Assembly: GCA_964017195.1 (NCBI GenBank)
Contig: OZ024896.1
Span: forward strand, 2,105,987 to 2,169,986
DNA from: Siderastrea radians
Lineage: Eukaryota > Cnidaria > Anthozoa > Scleractinia > Rhizangiidae
Direction of reading: 5' to 3'
Length of the DNA stretch: 64,000 nt
Part shown: positions 54,262 to 62,500 of the stretch, in pieces
Numbering within the stretch: position 1 is the stretch's first letter
Layout of the letters: each line of letters opens with the position of its first letter
Notes under the pieces: generated by a model
Told to the model about the DNA's origin: nothing
What the model saw: the letters and a program-made list of their open reading frames with translations, nothing else
Databases searched by the model: none
Position numbers and translations under genes: made by a program

Positions 54262-54894
54262 ATGAAGATACCGAATTACGACCCAGGTTTTTCTAAGAGT
54301 AGCTACAAGCAAGGCCACCCTTGCATGCCATCCGATGTTTTCCGGATGCTGATTTGTGGACCCAGTAATTCTGGCAAAACAAACATATTACTGCATATGC
54401 TTTATGAGTTGCTAGGGTTTGATAAAATTTACCTCTTTTCAAAGAACCTGCACCAGAACAAATACCAGGCTCTTTTGCAGAACTTTGCTGAACGAATCAA
54501 CCCCAGAGTTGGTTACGAGGTTATTGAGGCCCCCGGCGATGAAATCATTCCACTCGAGGAGCTACCGGTGGACAACCAAAAAATTGTTGTCTTTGATGAT
54601 CTGGTTTGTGAAAGCAACCAAAACAGCATCATAAATTATTTTATTAACGGGTGGCACAGAAACTGCTGCGTTATTTACCTTACTCAACCCTCCTACAAGG
54701 TGCGGAAAAATATCCGTGACAACTGCAGCCATTTTTGTATTTTCAGATTTCTTCCACGAGAAAACAAGAGGATTGCGGACGAGATAGGTGTTGATCATGA
54801 CACGTTAGATCGCGCCACCGATAAAAAATATTCTTTCTTTTACTATGACAAGCCCCGAAAATTAGTGAAGAAAAATTTCGATGAAGAGATATAA
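54262..54894 (+). CDS. A32/FtsK-HerA-type DNA packaging ATPase
   Basis: An intact 210-codon gene. Walker A GPSNSGKT at residues 33-40, Walker B KIVVFDDL at 107-114, and a downstream CVIYLTQPSYKVRKNIRDNC segment with the sensor-like Thr-Gln and arginines, ending with a basic tail. This is the poxvirus A32-like family that pumps DNA into capsids, a core Polinton/adintovirus gene. It is one of few undamaged genes in the element. Its stop TAA overlaps the ATG of the fibre gene by one base (TAATG). Confidence 0.93.
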   Translation: MKIPNYDPGFSKSSYKQGHPCMPSDVFRMLICGPSNSGKTNILLHMLYELLGFDKIYLFSKNLHQNKYQALLQNFAERINPRVGYEVIEAPGDEIIPLEELPVDNQKIVVFDDLVCESNQNSIINYFINGWHRNCCVIYLTQPSYKVRKNIRDNCSHFCIFRFLPRENKRIADEIGVDHDTLDRATDKKYSFFYYDKPRKLVKKNFDEEI

Positions 54895-56634
54895 TGGGGT
54901 ATATTAACAGCCAAATTGGTGAAACTAGTCAAAAAACAAGTGAAACTTGCCCTCCTGGACTGAAAGGCCCCACGGGACCATAAGGTCCACAATGACCTCA
55001 AGGTCAGACAGGTCCCCGAGGGGACACCGGTCCACAAGGACCCCAAGGGCAAGATGGACCGCAGGGTCCCCAATGGGTGGCCGGTCCACAGGGACCCAAG
55101 GGCAAGATGGACCGCAGGGTCCAAAAGGCGACAAAGGTGATCCTGGAGCTGAGGGTAGTGCCAGCGGTGCCGTTGATATTGACATGCAAAATAAGTACGA
55201 GATTTTTCGGTTAAAAAGCAACCCTTATCCTATCCACGGTGATCTGACAAAGGTAATAACTATCAGGACACGAGAGATATCTTCCTTTCAAAGAAGGAAG
55301 GCAGGAAAATGGAAGCAAGCATTAATATGAATAACAATACACTCTACTACGTAAAAGACCCAGAAGGGGCAGATCAAGCGACAAACAAAAAGTATGTCGA
55401 CAAACAGTTTGCCAAAAAACTGGACAAAGAGGGCGACATTGACATGAAAAATCATTTAATTACCAACCTTGCGCTTTCATCAAACCAGAGAGACGCCGCA
55501 TGTGTTGAGTTTGTTAACTACAGAATTAATAACGAAACGCAAAAAAAGTTTCTCAAAATTGATGGCACTAACAGTATGACTGGTAACTTGGACTTAAATG
55601 ATAAAAAAATACTTAACTTACACACCGATGGCAAAGATCTGAAATCCGCAGTTAATGTTCATTTATGAGAAGTGAAATAACATCTATGTCAGATCTTGTC
55701 AGTCAAACACTTCATGAGTCCCATGTCGGTAGCTCAACGAATAAAAAAGATGCCATCAGATATTTGATGGCAAACGCAGATGAATCCTCGAGTAAAAACA
55801 ATATCAATGTTTTGGGTATTGATGATTATCCAGAATCTCCACATCAAGTAAAAAAAAAAGCTTACTTTCTCAAACTCCTGTTAAAAGAAGACTCACCGAA
55901 CCAGTACCAGTCACGCCTCGGTTTTAACCTCCATCCACTTCCGGTCGGTTACTACACGGTGGTTGTAGAGTTTTTTCCACCTGAAATAAATGAGGTGAGC
56001 GTGACGCCTCAAGCTATAACGCTCTCGATTTCAAATCATACTACGAAAAATTTTGAGAAATACACGAGAACTATAATTCACCTTCACAGATGGGATAGCT
56101 CTCTCTCAGTTCCTTTTTCTCGATCTTCACGGTACGATCCGTAAGACTGCACCACTAGTAATCGGAAATCTGATTGTTTACGGCGTTAAAGAAACCGTTT
56201 CAAACGTAGATCCAAGTGTCTATGACACTGCTTCTGTTATTGAAAATGGACAAATGGTAATGCAAACAGACCTGTCTTTAAACGGGCATCGTTTGCGTGG
56301 CTCCGTTCATTACATAAATGGGATTTTGAATACAAACAGTGGAAACACATTTTTATTAAATGGTTGTGACAAAATAATCATTCCAAATTATAGCCACATA
56401 TCAACTACAAAAGTGCTCTATTTCAAGCTCAAAAGTCAATATACTCCTATTTCTTTAAAAATAAAACACAGTTCACGTTTAACTCAATCAATCACTTTCA
56501 CTTCAACCCAAGCAACTCAATTACAGACAATAAATATTAATTTAACGCTGGCGTATGGTCTCGTAGCTGTGGAACTGGCTTCGGTTGTAAAAGATGAAGA
56601 ACTGTTACTATTGATTGAATACAGAGCGCCATAA
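54894..56634 (+). pseudogene. Collagen-like fibre / attachment protein, broken
   Basis: Starts MGYINSQIGETSQKTSE, then about 20 Gly-X-Y triplets (54948-55160) rich in GPQ/GPK. Downstream are repeated modules of the type DIDMxNxxIxxL ... ATNKKYVD seen in tail-fibre proteins (VDIDMQNKYEIFRL; INMNNNTLYYV ... ATNKKYVDKQ; GDIDMKNHLITNLAL; TGNLDLNDKKILNL; TDLSLNGHRLRG), then a beta-rich C-terminal region from 55665 onward. Two early stops (near 54981 and 54990) and several frame changes (about 55090, 55240, 55665, 56105) break the gene. A receptor-binding fibre role is inferred from collagen shaft plus repeats. Confidence 0.7.
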
Positions 56635-56649
56635 ACAAATTTCAGTTAT

Positions 56650-56655
56650 TATATA
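56650..56655 (+). promoter_or_regulatory. TATATA motif 5 nt before the ATG at 56661
   Basis: Member of the motif series found before the genes of the element. Confidence 0.45.
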
Positions 56656-56660
56656 CCACA

Positions 56661-57146
56661 ATGCGCGACATATACGACTTCAACCATATCGACCAGACAC
56701 TTTCTAAAGAGAAAGTTAAAAAAATGAAAGATTTATATGCGTATTACCACAAGAAGCATTTTGGATATGAAAAGCTATACTGCGGTTTTCTAAGAAAAAA
56801 TTTTGTTTATAATCTTTCTGCTGGCAAATTTATTATCAGCGCTGCAGTGGCCGGGGGAATAACCCTGAACCCCGTTGTCATTGCAAATTTAACTGGGGTA
56901 GGTCTTATTTTAAAAGCAGTGGCTAGCCTTAAGAAATACGATAAGAAGACAGAACAAGCAAATTTTGCCCGGATCGAATACCAAAAAGTCCTTGATGGGA
57001 TTCGCTTCTACCTCAGAGGCGAAGCTTTCGATGAAAAGGTCTTTCCTGATAGGTTGAAAATGATAGAGAATTTCGTCACTGGTCATTGCATGGAGATTCC
57101 GCTATCTATTTGCAAAAAATATAGCAATACATTTGCTCCGTTGTAA
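56661..57146 (+). CDS. Intact 161-residue membrane-associated protein of unknown function
   Basis: Begins MRDIYDFNHIDQTLSKEKV with a basic helical region, then a hydrophobic pair GKFIISAAVAGGITLNPVVI and TGVGLILKAVASLKK (residues about 54-90), followed by an amphipathic and basic part. The two short hydrophobic segments suggest a hairpin in a membrane. It is intact while most large neighbours are broken. No family was recognised; it follows the fibre gene in the same direction. Confidence 0.6.
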   Translation: MRDIYDFNHIDQTLSKEKVKKMKDLYAYYHKKHFGYEKLYCGFLRKNFVYNLSAGKFIISAAVAGGITLNPVVIANLTGVGLILKAVASLKKYDKKTEQANFARIEYQKVLDGIRFYLRGEAFDEKVFPDRLKMIENFVTGHCMEIPLSICKKYSNTFAPL

Positions 57147-57408
57147 GATTTTCAAAGTAATTGTATACGCTAACAAAATGATTGCAACTTTACAAGCTAT
57201 TTGTTATTGGTTTTTGAACTTCTAACACCGTCCGAAATAAAAACAAAAACGATTTATCACTCCTGATTGTGTTTCAAAAATAATATCCCCAACTGGAGAT
57301 AAAAATGGCTACCCTATTTCAGGGATAGATGTGGTTCCATAATACGATTTTCCTCTCCAAGTTAATAAAAAGATACAAAAAATCGAAAAAAGCGTGACAA
57401 TTACGGTG

Positions 57409-57481
57409 ACGTTGTGTGACAACAAGCGTGACATTGTGTGACAACAAGATGGACTGTCACGCGTGACATTGCGTGACAGGT
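57409..57481. repeat. Short tandem repeat built on GTGACATTGTGTGACAACAAG
   Basis: Two units of about 22 bp, then an inverted-looking GACTGTCACGC and another GTGACATTGCGTGACA. The GTGACA words recur on both strands, so the block can fold back. Confidence 0.75.
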
Positions 57482-57544
57482 CGTAAGAAATGACAAAACC
57501 CTGGTCGGGGGTGCTCGTTGGCTGTTCTTGCGTAGCCTTGGCTA

Positions 57545-57635
57545 GGACTTTCACCTCACCGAAGTGAGGATTTAACCGCCGACAAGGCGGTTGTCAATGC
57601 CACATTTAACCTCTGGGAGCGAGGTTGAGAACTCC
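57545..57635 (+). ncRNA. Candidate structured RNA: three hairpins within an outer stem
   Basis: Perfect hairpins CCTCAC-CGAA-GTGAGG (57554-57569), AACCGCC-GACAA-GGCGGTT (57574-57592) and AACCTC-TGGGAGC-GAGGTT (57608-57626). Flanks GGACTTTC and GAGAACTCC could pair loosely to close the group. The first loop is a CGAA tetraloop-type sequence. It is not a tRNA: arm sizes and spacing do not fit. Strand is chosen arbitrarily. Confidence 0.4.
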
Positions 57636-58374
57636 AAGGAGATCTCTGAGCACCCCTCTGTCATCAGTAAGGCCGGAGCGGGCTCACCCGAGGGCACTCT
57701 CCCACTGAAAAGAGCCTCCCTATACTCCGTAATTCACCATCTGCACGAGCCGTGAACGGGGTTCAGACAGTGGCCAACTGTCATCCCCCTGGACTCCACC
57801 AGAATTTGTGAACTAACACTAATGATGCGACAATCGCCTTGATATATGAATCAATTTTGTCTGACACACACATGTGGTACAGCCATATTCAGCCTTGCAA
57901 CAGTTTCTGGTTTTTTTTCCTCGTACCCGTGCGCTTTGACTGTATTGTGATTGCGAAAGACTCCGCCTCAGTCCCCACTCGGTTCAAATTAGATTTTAAA
58001 AAAAATGCCGTCTCAACGTTTGAAAACGTTTTTGGCTGTTAAAATCCAACCTGTACCGCTATTCTGGGCAAATCTTCGACCTGTGTGAAGATAATGTCTT
58101 ATTGTGAAAGCCACAAAAGTTACAGAGTGCCATCGAAAGGAAATAAGTGGGAAAAATTTATCTTCATCACCATCGATCGGCGTCACTAATGCGAGTAATG
58201 GTAAGTTTCAACTGAAAATACACATATATTATGCTCACATGATATACGAAATTGCTGCCACTCACCGGAATCTCATAAAGGTTTCGTCGTAGTCGTGTTT
58301 TTTTATTCCATTCCGGGCGCAAGTGCCTTAGCAGTGCACACAAAACAAGAAGTTCTCGTTTTGAGAATATTTTA

Positions 58375-58875
58375 TTAAGCCGCTGGCGCGCACTTATAAA
58401 CACCATTATTGATTTCGTCTTGAAAGATATGGTGAAGATTCCTTAATAGCCGTAGAGATGGTCCATCATCCACATCTTCATCGGAGCTTTCATCATCATC
58501 TGATGATAAGAATTGTCGATCATACCTCCAGCCCAAATAATCTTTTAAATAATCTATCACATTTCCGTTGTGCGGAGAATATCGATCGAAAAGCCTCAGT
58601 ATTCCTTGCCTTAGTTGATGAGGTGTAATCGAATCGTACATCCACAAAAGCCCTTGGTCTATTTGATGAGGAAAAGTAAACGGATGAACCATTCGTTCTC
58701 GATTTTCTCTAAAATATGGATCATAATGAATCTCGTTCCAGCCCAGCGATAATCGTTGACAAATCTTTATTTTAACATATTCATTGTACAATATTTCCCC
58801 AGTCGGCCCCAAGTCTATTATATCTAAAATGCCATTGAGAAAATATTCCTCGGTTTGTTGAATAATGTTTGCCAT
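58375..58875 (-). CDS. Intact 166-residue acidic protein of unknown function
   Basis: MANIIQQTEEYFLNGILDII, tryptophan/tyrosine-rich middle, then an acidic SSDDDESSDEDVDD patch near residues 124-137 and a basic end. No family recognised. Its upstream sequence copies the inner part of the terminal repeat (CATCTTG ... GATATTTCTTCAAT), and the TATAAATA motif (58885-58892) lies 9 nt before the ATG. Being at the same end as the gene at 59309 and sharing its leader suggests joint regulation, perhaps early expression. Confidence 0.6.
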   Translation of the reverse strand: MANIIQQTEEYFLNGILDIIDLGPTGEILYNEYVKIKICQRLSLGWNEIHYDPYFRENRERMVHPFTFPHQIDQGLLWMYDSITPHQLRQGILRLFDRYSPHNGNVIDYLKDYLGWRYDRQFLSSDDDESSDEDVDDGPSLRLLRNLHHIFQDEINNGVYKCAPAA

Positions 58876-58921
58876 CTTGCAAAATATTTATACTTGCGGA
58901 GATATTTCTTCAATAGGAAAT
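58871..58921. repeat. Partial third copy of the terminal-repeat leader
   Basis: GCCATCTTG and GATATTTCTTCAATAGGAAA here match GCCATCTTG and GATATTTCTTCAATTGGAAA of the right terminal repeat, in the same orientation and with similar spacing. Confidence 0.7.
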
Positions 58922-58976
58922 TATTTATGCGACACTCAGAGGTCAGACGCCAAATGTTCTCGTTTTGAATATTTAA

Positions 58977-59309
58977 TTAGACCGCCAGGGACTCACAACA
59001 GCGAGAATTTAAAATAAAAGTTCCCTGTTTTAGTTGATTTTGCAAAACCCTCGTTGAACACGAAATCATAATGTTCCTCCAAATTTTATCTGCCAATCTT
59101 TGGGGAGCCCAGGCATCACATACGTTTACATTGTCTCTTGTGCTCAATTGTAATATGAGAGAGACACCAAAATTGCTTTGTTTTCCCCTGTAACCATGGA
59201 TCTTGTATATTCCTTTTTGAAGATCACGCCATTTCAGAATTTCACTGTGTTGGTTTAAATCTTCTTCTGTTGGCCAAGTTTCCTGTAACTTTTTTTGTTC
59301 GGCTGCCAT
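58977..59309 (-). CDS. Intact 110-residue rightmost Polinton protein
   Basis: Begins MAAEQKKLQETWPTEEDLNQ inside the terminal repeat, then ILKWRDLQKGIYKIHGYRGK, FGVSLILQLSTRDNV and WAPQRLADKIW. Alternating beta strands around YKIHGYR and SLILQL recall small OB-fold, nucleic-acid-binding proteins found in cnidarian genomes; this is only a hint. It may be the single-stranded-DNA binder expected with a protein-primed polymerase. A TATATATA motif (59315-59322) lies 5 nt before the ATG. Confidence 0.6.
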   Translation of the reverse strand: MAAEQKKLQETWPTEEDLNQHSEILKWRDLQKGIYKIHGYRGKQSNFGVSLILQLSTRDNVNVCDAWAPQRLADKIWRNIMISCSTRVLQNQLKQGTFILNSRCCESLAV

Positions 59310-59528
59310 CTTGGTATATATACTATCGCAGATATTTCTTCAATTGGAAAAAATATTTATATTCTATAGCTGACGTGACTTCAATACCAAATATTTTTCG
59401 TGACACATCCGCGCTGGTACTGCCTCCCCCCCATCCTGCTTGCTTTGCTTTCTGCGCTCGGTGGTTTAAAAGAGGTAAATACAGGTGTACGGATGAGGTG
59501 GTATTGGTTAAATTCCAGCTTTACTACT
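59304..59528. repeat. Polinton right terminal inverted repeat (~225 bp)
   Basis: Pairs with 27932-28162. The inner border includes the ATG (59309) of the rightmost gene, whose Met-Ala start is shared with the polymerase at the other end. Confidence 0.95.
59315..59322 (-). promoter_or_regulatory. TATATATA motif 5 nt before the ATG at 59309
   Basis: The strongest instance of the motif series; mirrored before the polymerase gene at 28144. Confidence 0.5.
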
Positions 59529-62500
59529 AAAGCAGAAAAGTAGTTAATTACATCATATTCTACATGTCAAACACGAAAAACAAAAATCAATTCCCGCCTC
59601 TCTTGATAGCGGAACTCCTTTGCGGCCGAAGGTCGCGGGAGTGGAGCCCCATACTCATACTAAGAGGCGTGCTGGTAATTTTTTATGGTCTATGGCAAGC
59701 GGAATGGCTCGCGGACGCGTGCGCCGTACTTCCGTACGTCCGTCCCTCGCATTTCATGACATTCTTACATGAGGTAATTTTCGCCAAGTTTCTTGCAATG
59801 CCAATGCCCTTGCGAGGAATCGAGTAAGTCTTTGACGTGGCAAACTGGTCGTTAGCTTCGCGTTAGCTAAAGAAACTCAGCTGCTGGTCCCAAATGCCTA
59901 TTAAGTGGAATATGAATGTCTTAGAGAGGAGAAATTTGGATTGCTTTGGCCCGATGATTGCTGAGTTTCTCGGAATTTTTCCATCATTTCACAGAATACT
60001 ACGGTATGGCACATTATTCGCTTTTATTTATAAGGATCCCGCTATCTCAACTCGCTTATTTCCCATCCCCCGTTATCTCGAACAAAGAGAAATTTGTCTT
60101 GGCTTTGGTCATAAATATAATATTTCCAGTTATTTACTTTTACGACGATAACCCGCTTCGGTTATCTCAGATTTCTGGCAACGCTTTGAAGGATACCAGT
60201 GTGTTTTTTTTTCCCGCAGCCAACTGTAGCCAGGCAAAGGAGAAAAAGAGCTTTTAAAAGCTTGTAATGACGTAAAAGACGAAAACAAGTACCAACGCAA
60301 ATCGTCAAGATGTTAACTCATTGAGTAACAAAAGAATAACAAAGCAGCACATTTGTTATATGCCTCGTTCTTTTAAACTCTGAATTAATAGAATTAATTT
60401 AGTCATTGGTTACCTCGCCAAAACGAGACCAAATTCCATGCAAGTAACGAATCGATGAAAAAGCACATCTTTATTTATGAATCTATTGAAGTAGGTCTTA
60501 AATTTTCTTTAAACCTAATTCTGATTTCTGAATTGTTTGCTCGAATTTCATTTATTTGGCTTCACTTAAGACTCATGTGTGAATTAATTTTGTTTATCAC
60601 TAAGCCTTTTAATATTGGTTTCCAGAAGGCGACTGCAATTTGCCATTTTTTCCATCTCAGTACCTACATGTATGAAATAAAAGCACTGCATTGTGGAAAG
60701 TGCTTTTTACTATTTTTGTCACTCATTGGAATGTTTATGTTTTAGAAAGTTCAGATAATTACTGCAAGCATTTTTTGGTTTTCTCAAAAATTATTGTATT
60801 CCCAGGGGGTGGGGGGGGGGGGTAATCCAGATATAAGCAAAGGATTTTTTTGTGCAATTGACATATTTCTACTAATGTGTTTTTGTTTTCTTGACGATCT
60901 GGCTTGTTTAACTGACAATTGTCTGCTGGGATTAGTTAGAACATGTTTGATTAATTGCGATTGGCTCTTTAATGAATTAAGGAAAGGAGGCTGGAGATGA
61001 TTAAACATCCAGTAAACTTAAGGTCATTCCCCTGTATTGCATTACGCATCCTGAATTTAGAGTTGAGGAAGGAAAAGAAAAGAAAGTTGTTCCAATGAAA
61101 GTATGTTTTAGTTTTATCGTAACCGCAGTCTAACTTTTATTCGCAGTCCTCTATCAGGCATTTAAGAGGCCGTCTCCCTAAGAGTGTTCCACTCGACCTC
61201 GGTCTCCAAAATAGATTTCCCTCAAATTTCTACCAGAAATACTACTACCTATCCCTACTACTAAAATGCAGTTGAAATGATCCAAAAGTTTATTTTGCTC
61301 CGGTTGTGAGGATTTAATTGTTAGTATACCGTAAGCGCCTAGAATTTGCCTGTTTTGAGAGCTGTAGTACAGGGTTTTTCAATAATCGTTTTAAAAAAAT
61401 TCGCACCATCACAACCTTTAAATTTTTCATCCATTTGATAGCTTTGTACTTCTTTTTACTGCTCCTGTGTCATTTGGACATTTTCCCGGTAGAAATCGCA
61501 TTAAATTGAAACTAATGAATGAACTAATTAAATACGCGACTCGAACTGCACGAAATGGTGCTTTTAAAACGAGCCAAAATTCTCAATTGAGGCACCTAGG
61601 CCAGACCTAATAACCCTTTCTAGGCATAGACTAAGAACCATTTCCTAGAATTATGCAATAAAACTTGCGGCAGAATGCGATTCTGAGAAATTATTTCGAA
61701 GTTTAGTGAGCCATTTTCGCCAATGGTGACTTGTGTGACATATGCTCCGATTCTAGTCGGATGACTTGTTGTTTTATTATGGTCGTTTAATTTATGAATA
61801 TTTCTACCCAAGTGAAGCGAGATCTGATTATATTTCTACATACAGTAGGGTGTTCTTCCTCATTCTGCTATATCAGCATCCATTCTTACGCTCCTTGACC
61901 TGAGATCTCACTTCATTTGACGCCTGTCGAAGCCTACCTTCTTGTGGTCTCTTGTATAAATTCCTCTTTCCGTCGAACGCTTTGTAGGATTATAAAATGT
62001 GCAACATACAGTCTCTTTGTTGATCACAGGATACGAAGACGACACAGTAGAGATGTGTTAAAAAGGTACCGAAATCCAGTCGCTATATTTTTGGACTTCT
62101 TTCTTCACGACTTGTGCTGTAAACAAACAGGTCAGTAAAAATTATGATTTCAGGACTGCGGACAAGGGACTTTCGGATTGCGAAATACGAACTTGAAACA
62201 TGGGACTGGATATATAGCAAACTAGCGTAAATATTACACTGTTACAATCAATTTCACTCACTCAACTTTTTTAATCTGTGGACTTAGCAACGTATTTCCA
62301 TCAGTCTCGAGCTGATTTGGGAAAGAATAAAAGTGTGAGCTCTAGTCTTCAAAACTTGTCTGGAAAATCGAGTGATTTTGCAGATGGAGTCTCGATCAGT
62401 AACTTTCTGGCTCTCAGGGTGCAAGCATTATGCATTTCGAGCCAATTCTTGCGGCAGAATTGGTACAAATTATTTAAGCTAGCCAGAATTTTACTCTGTG

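Larger units (their letters stand above)
57147..58374. other. 1.2-kb non-coding zone of the Polinton with repeat and hairpins
   Basis: Contains the GTGACA tandem repeat (57409-57481), the three-hairpin block (57545-57635), and otherwise no protein-like frame. The 81-codon minus ORF at 57309 spans the repeat and is not taken as a gene. Confidence 0.5.
27932..59528. mobile_element. Polinton (Maverick)/adintovirus-like element, complete but decayed
   Basis: Ends AGTAGTAAAGCTGG ... CCAGCTTTACTACT, flanked on both sides by AAAGC (27927-27931 and 59529-59533; the 6-bp reading is AAAGCA if the first A of the element is counted). Polintons have AG...CT termini and about 6-bp target duplications. Inside are the hallmark genes: protein-primed DNA polymerase B, retroviral-type integrase, adenain-like protease, capsid-type proteins and A32/FtsK-type packaging ATPase. 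Without the nested 13.5-kb insertion the element would be about 18.1 kb, a normal Polinton size. Many genes are broken, so it is an old resident copy. Confidence 0.95.

Noticed and set aside
54843..55221. Minus-strand ORFs rich in Gly/Pro/Leu
   Set aside because: Antisense copies of the collagen-like Gly-X-Y region.
57309..57554. 81-codon minus ORF with a hydrophobic segment
   Set aside because: It spans the GTGACA tandem repeat and enters the hairpin block; no conserved features.
57545..57635. tRNA gene
   Set aside because: Three arms are present, but sizes, loops and spacing do not match D, anticodon and T arms, and there is no TTCGANNC box.
61620..61811. Minus-strand ORF with a protein-like stretch (RIGAYVTQVTIGENGSLNF)
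   Set aside because: Looks somewhat like a beta-rich exon but has no convincing splice partners or recognised family; left unannotated.
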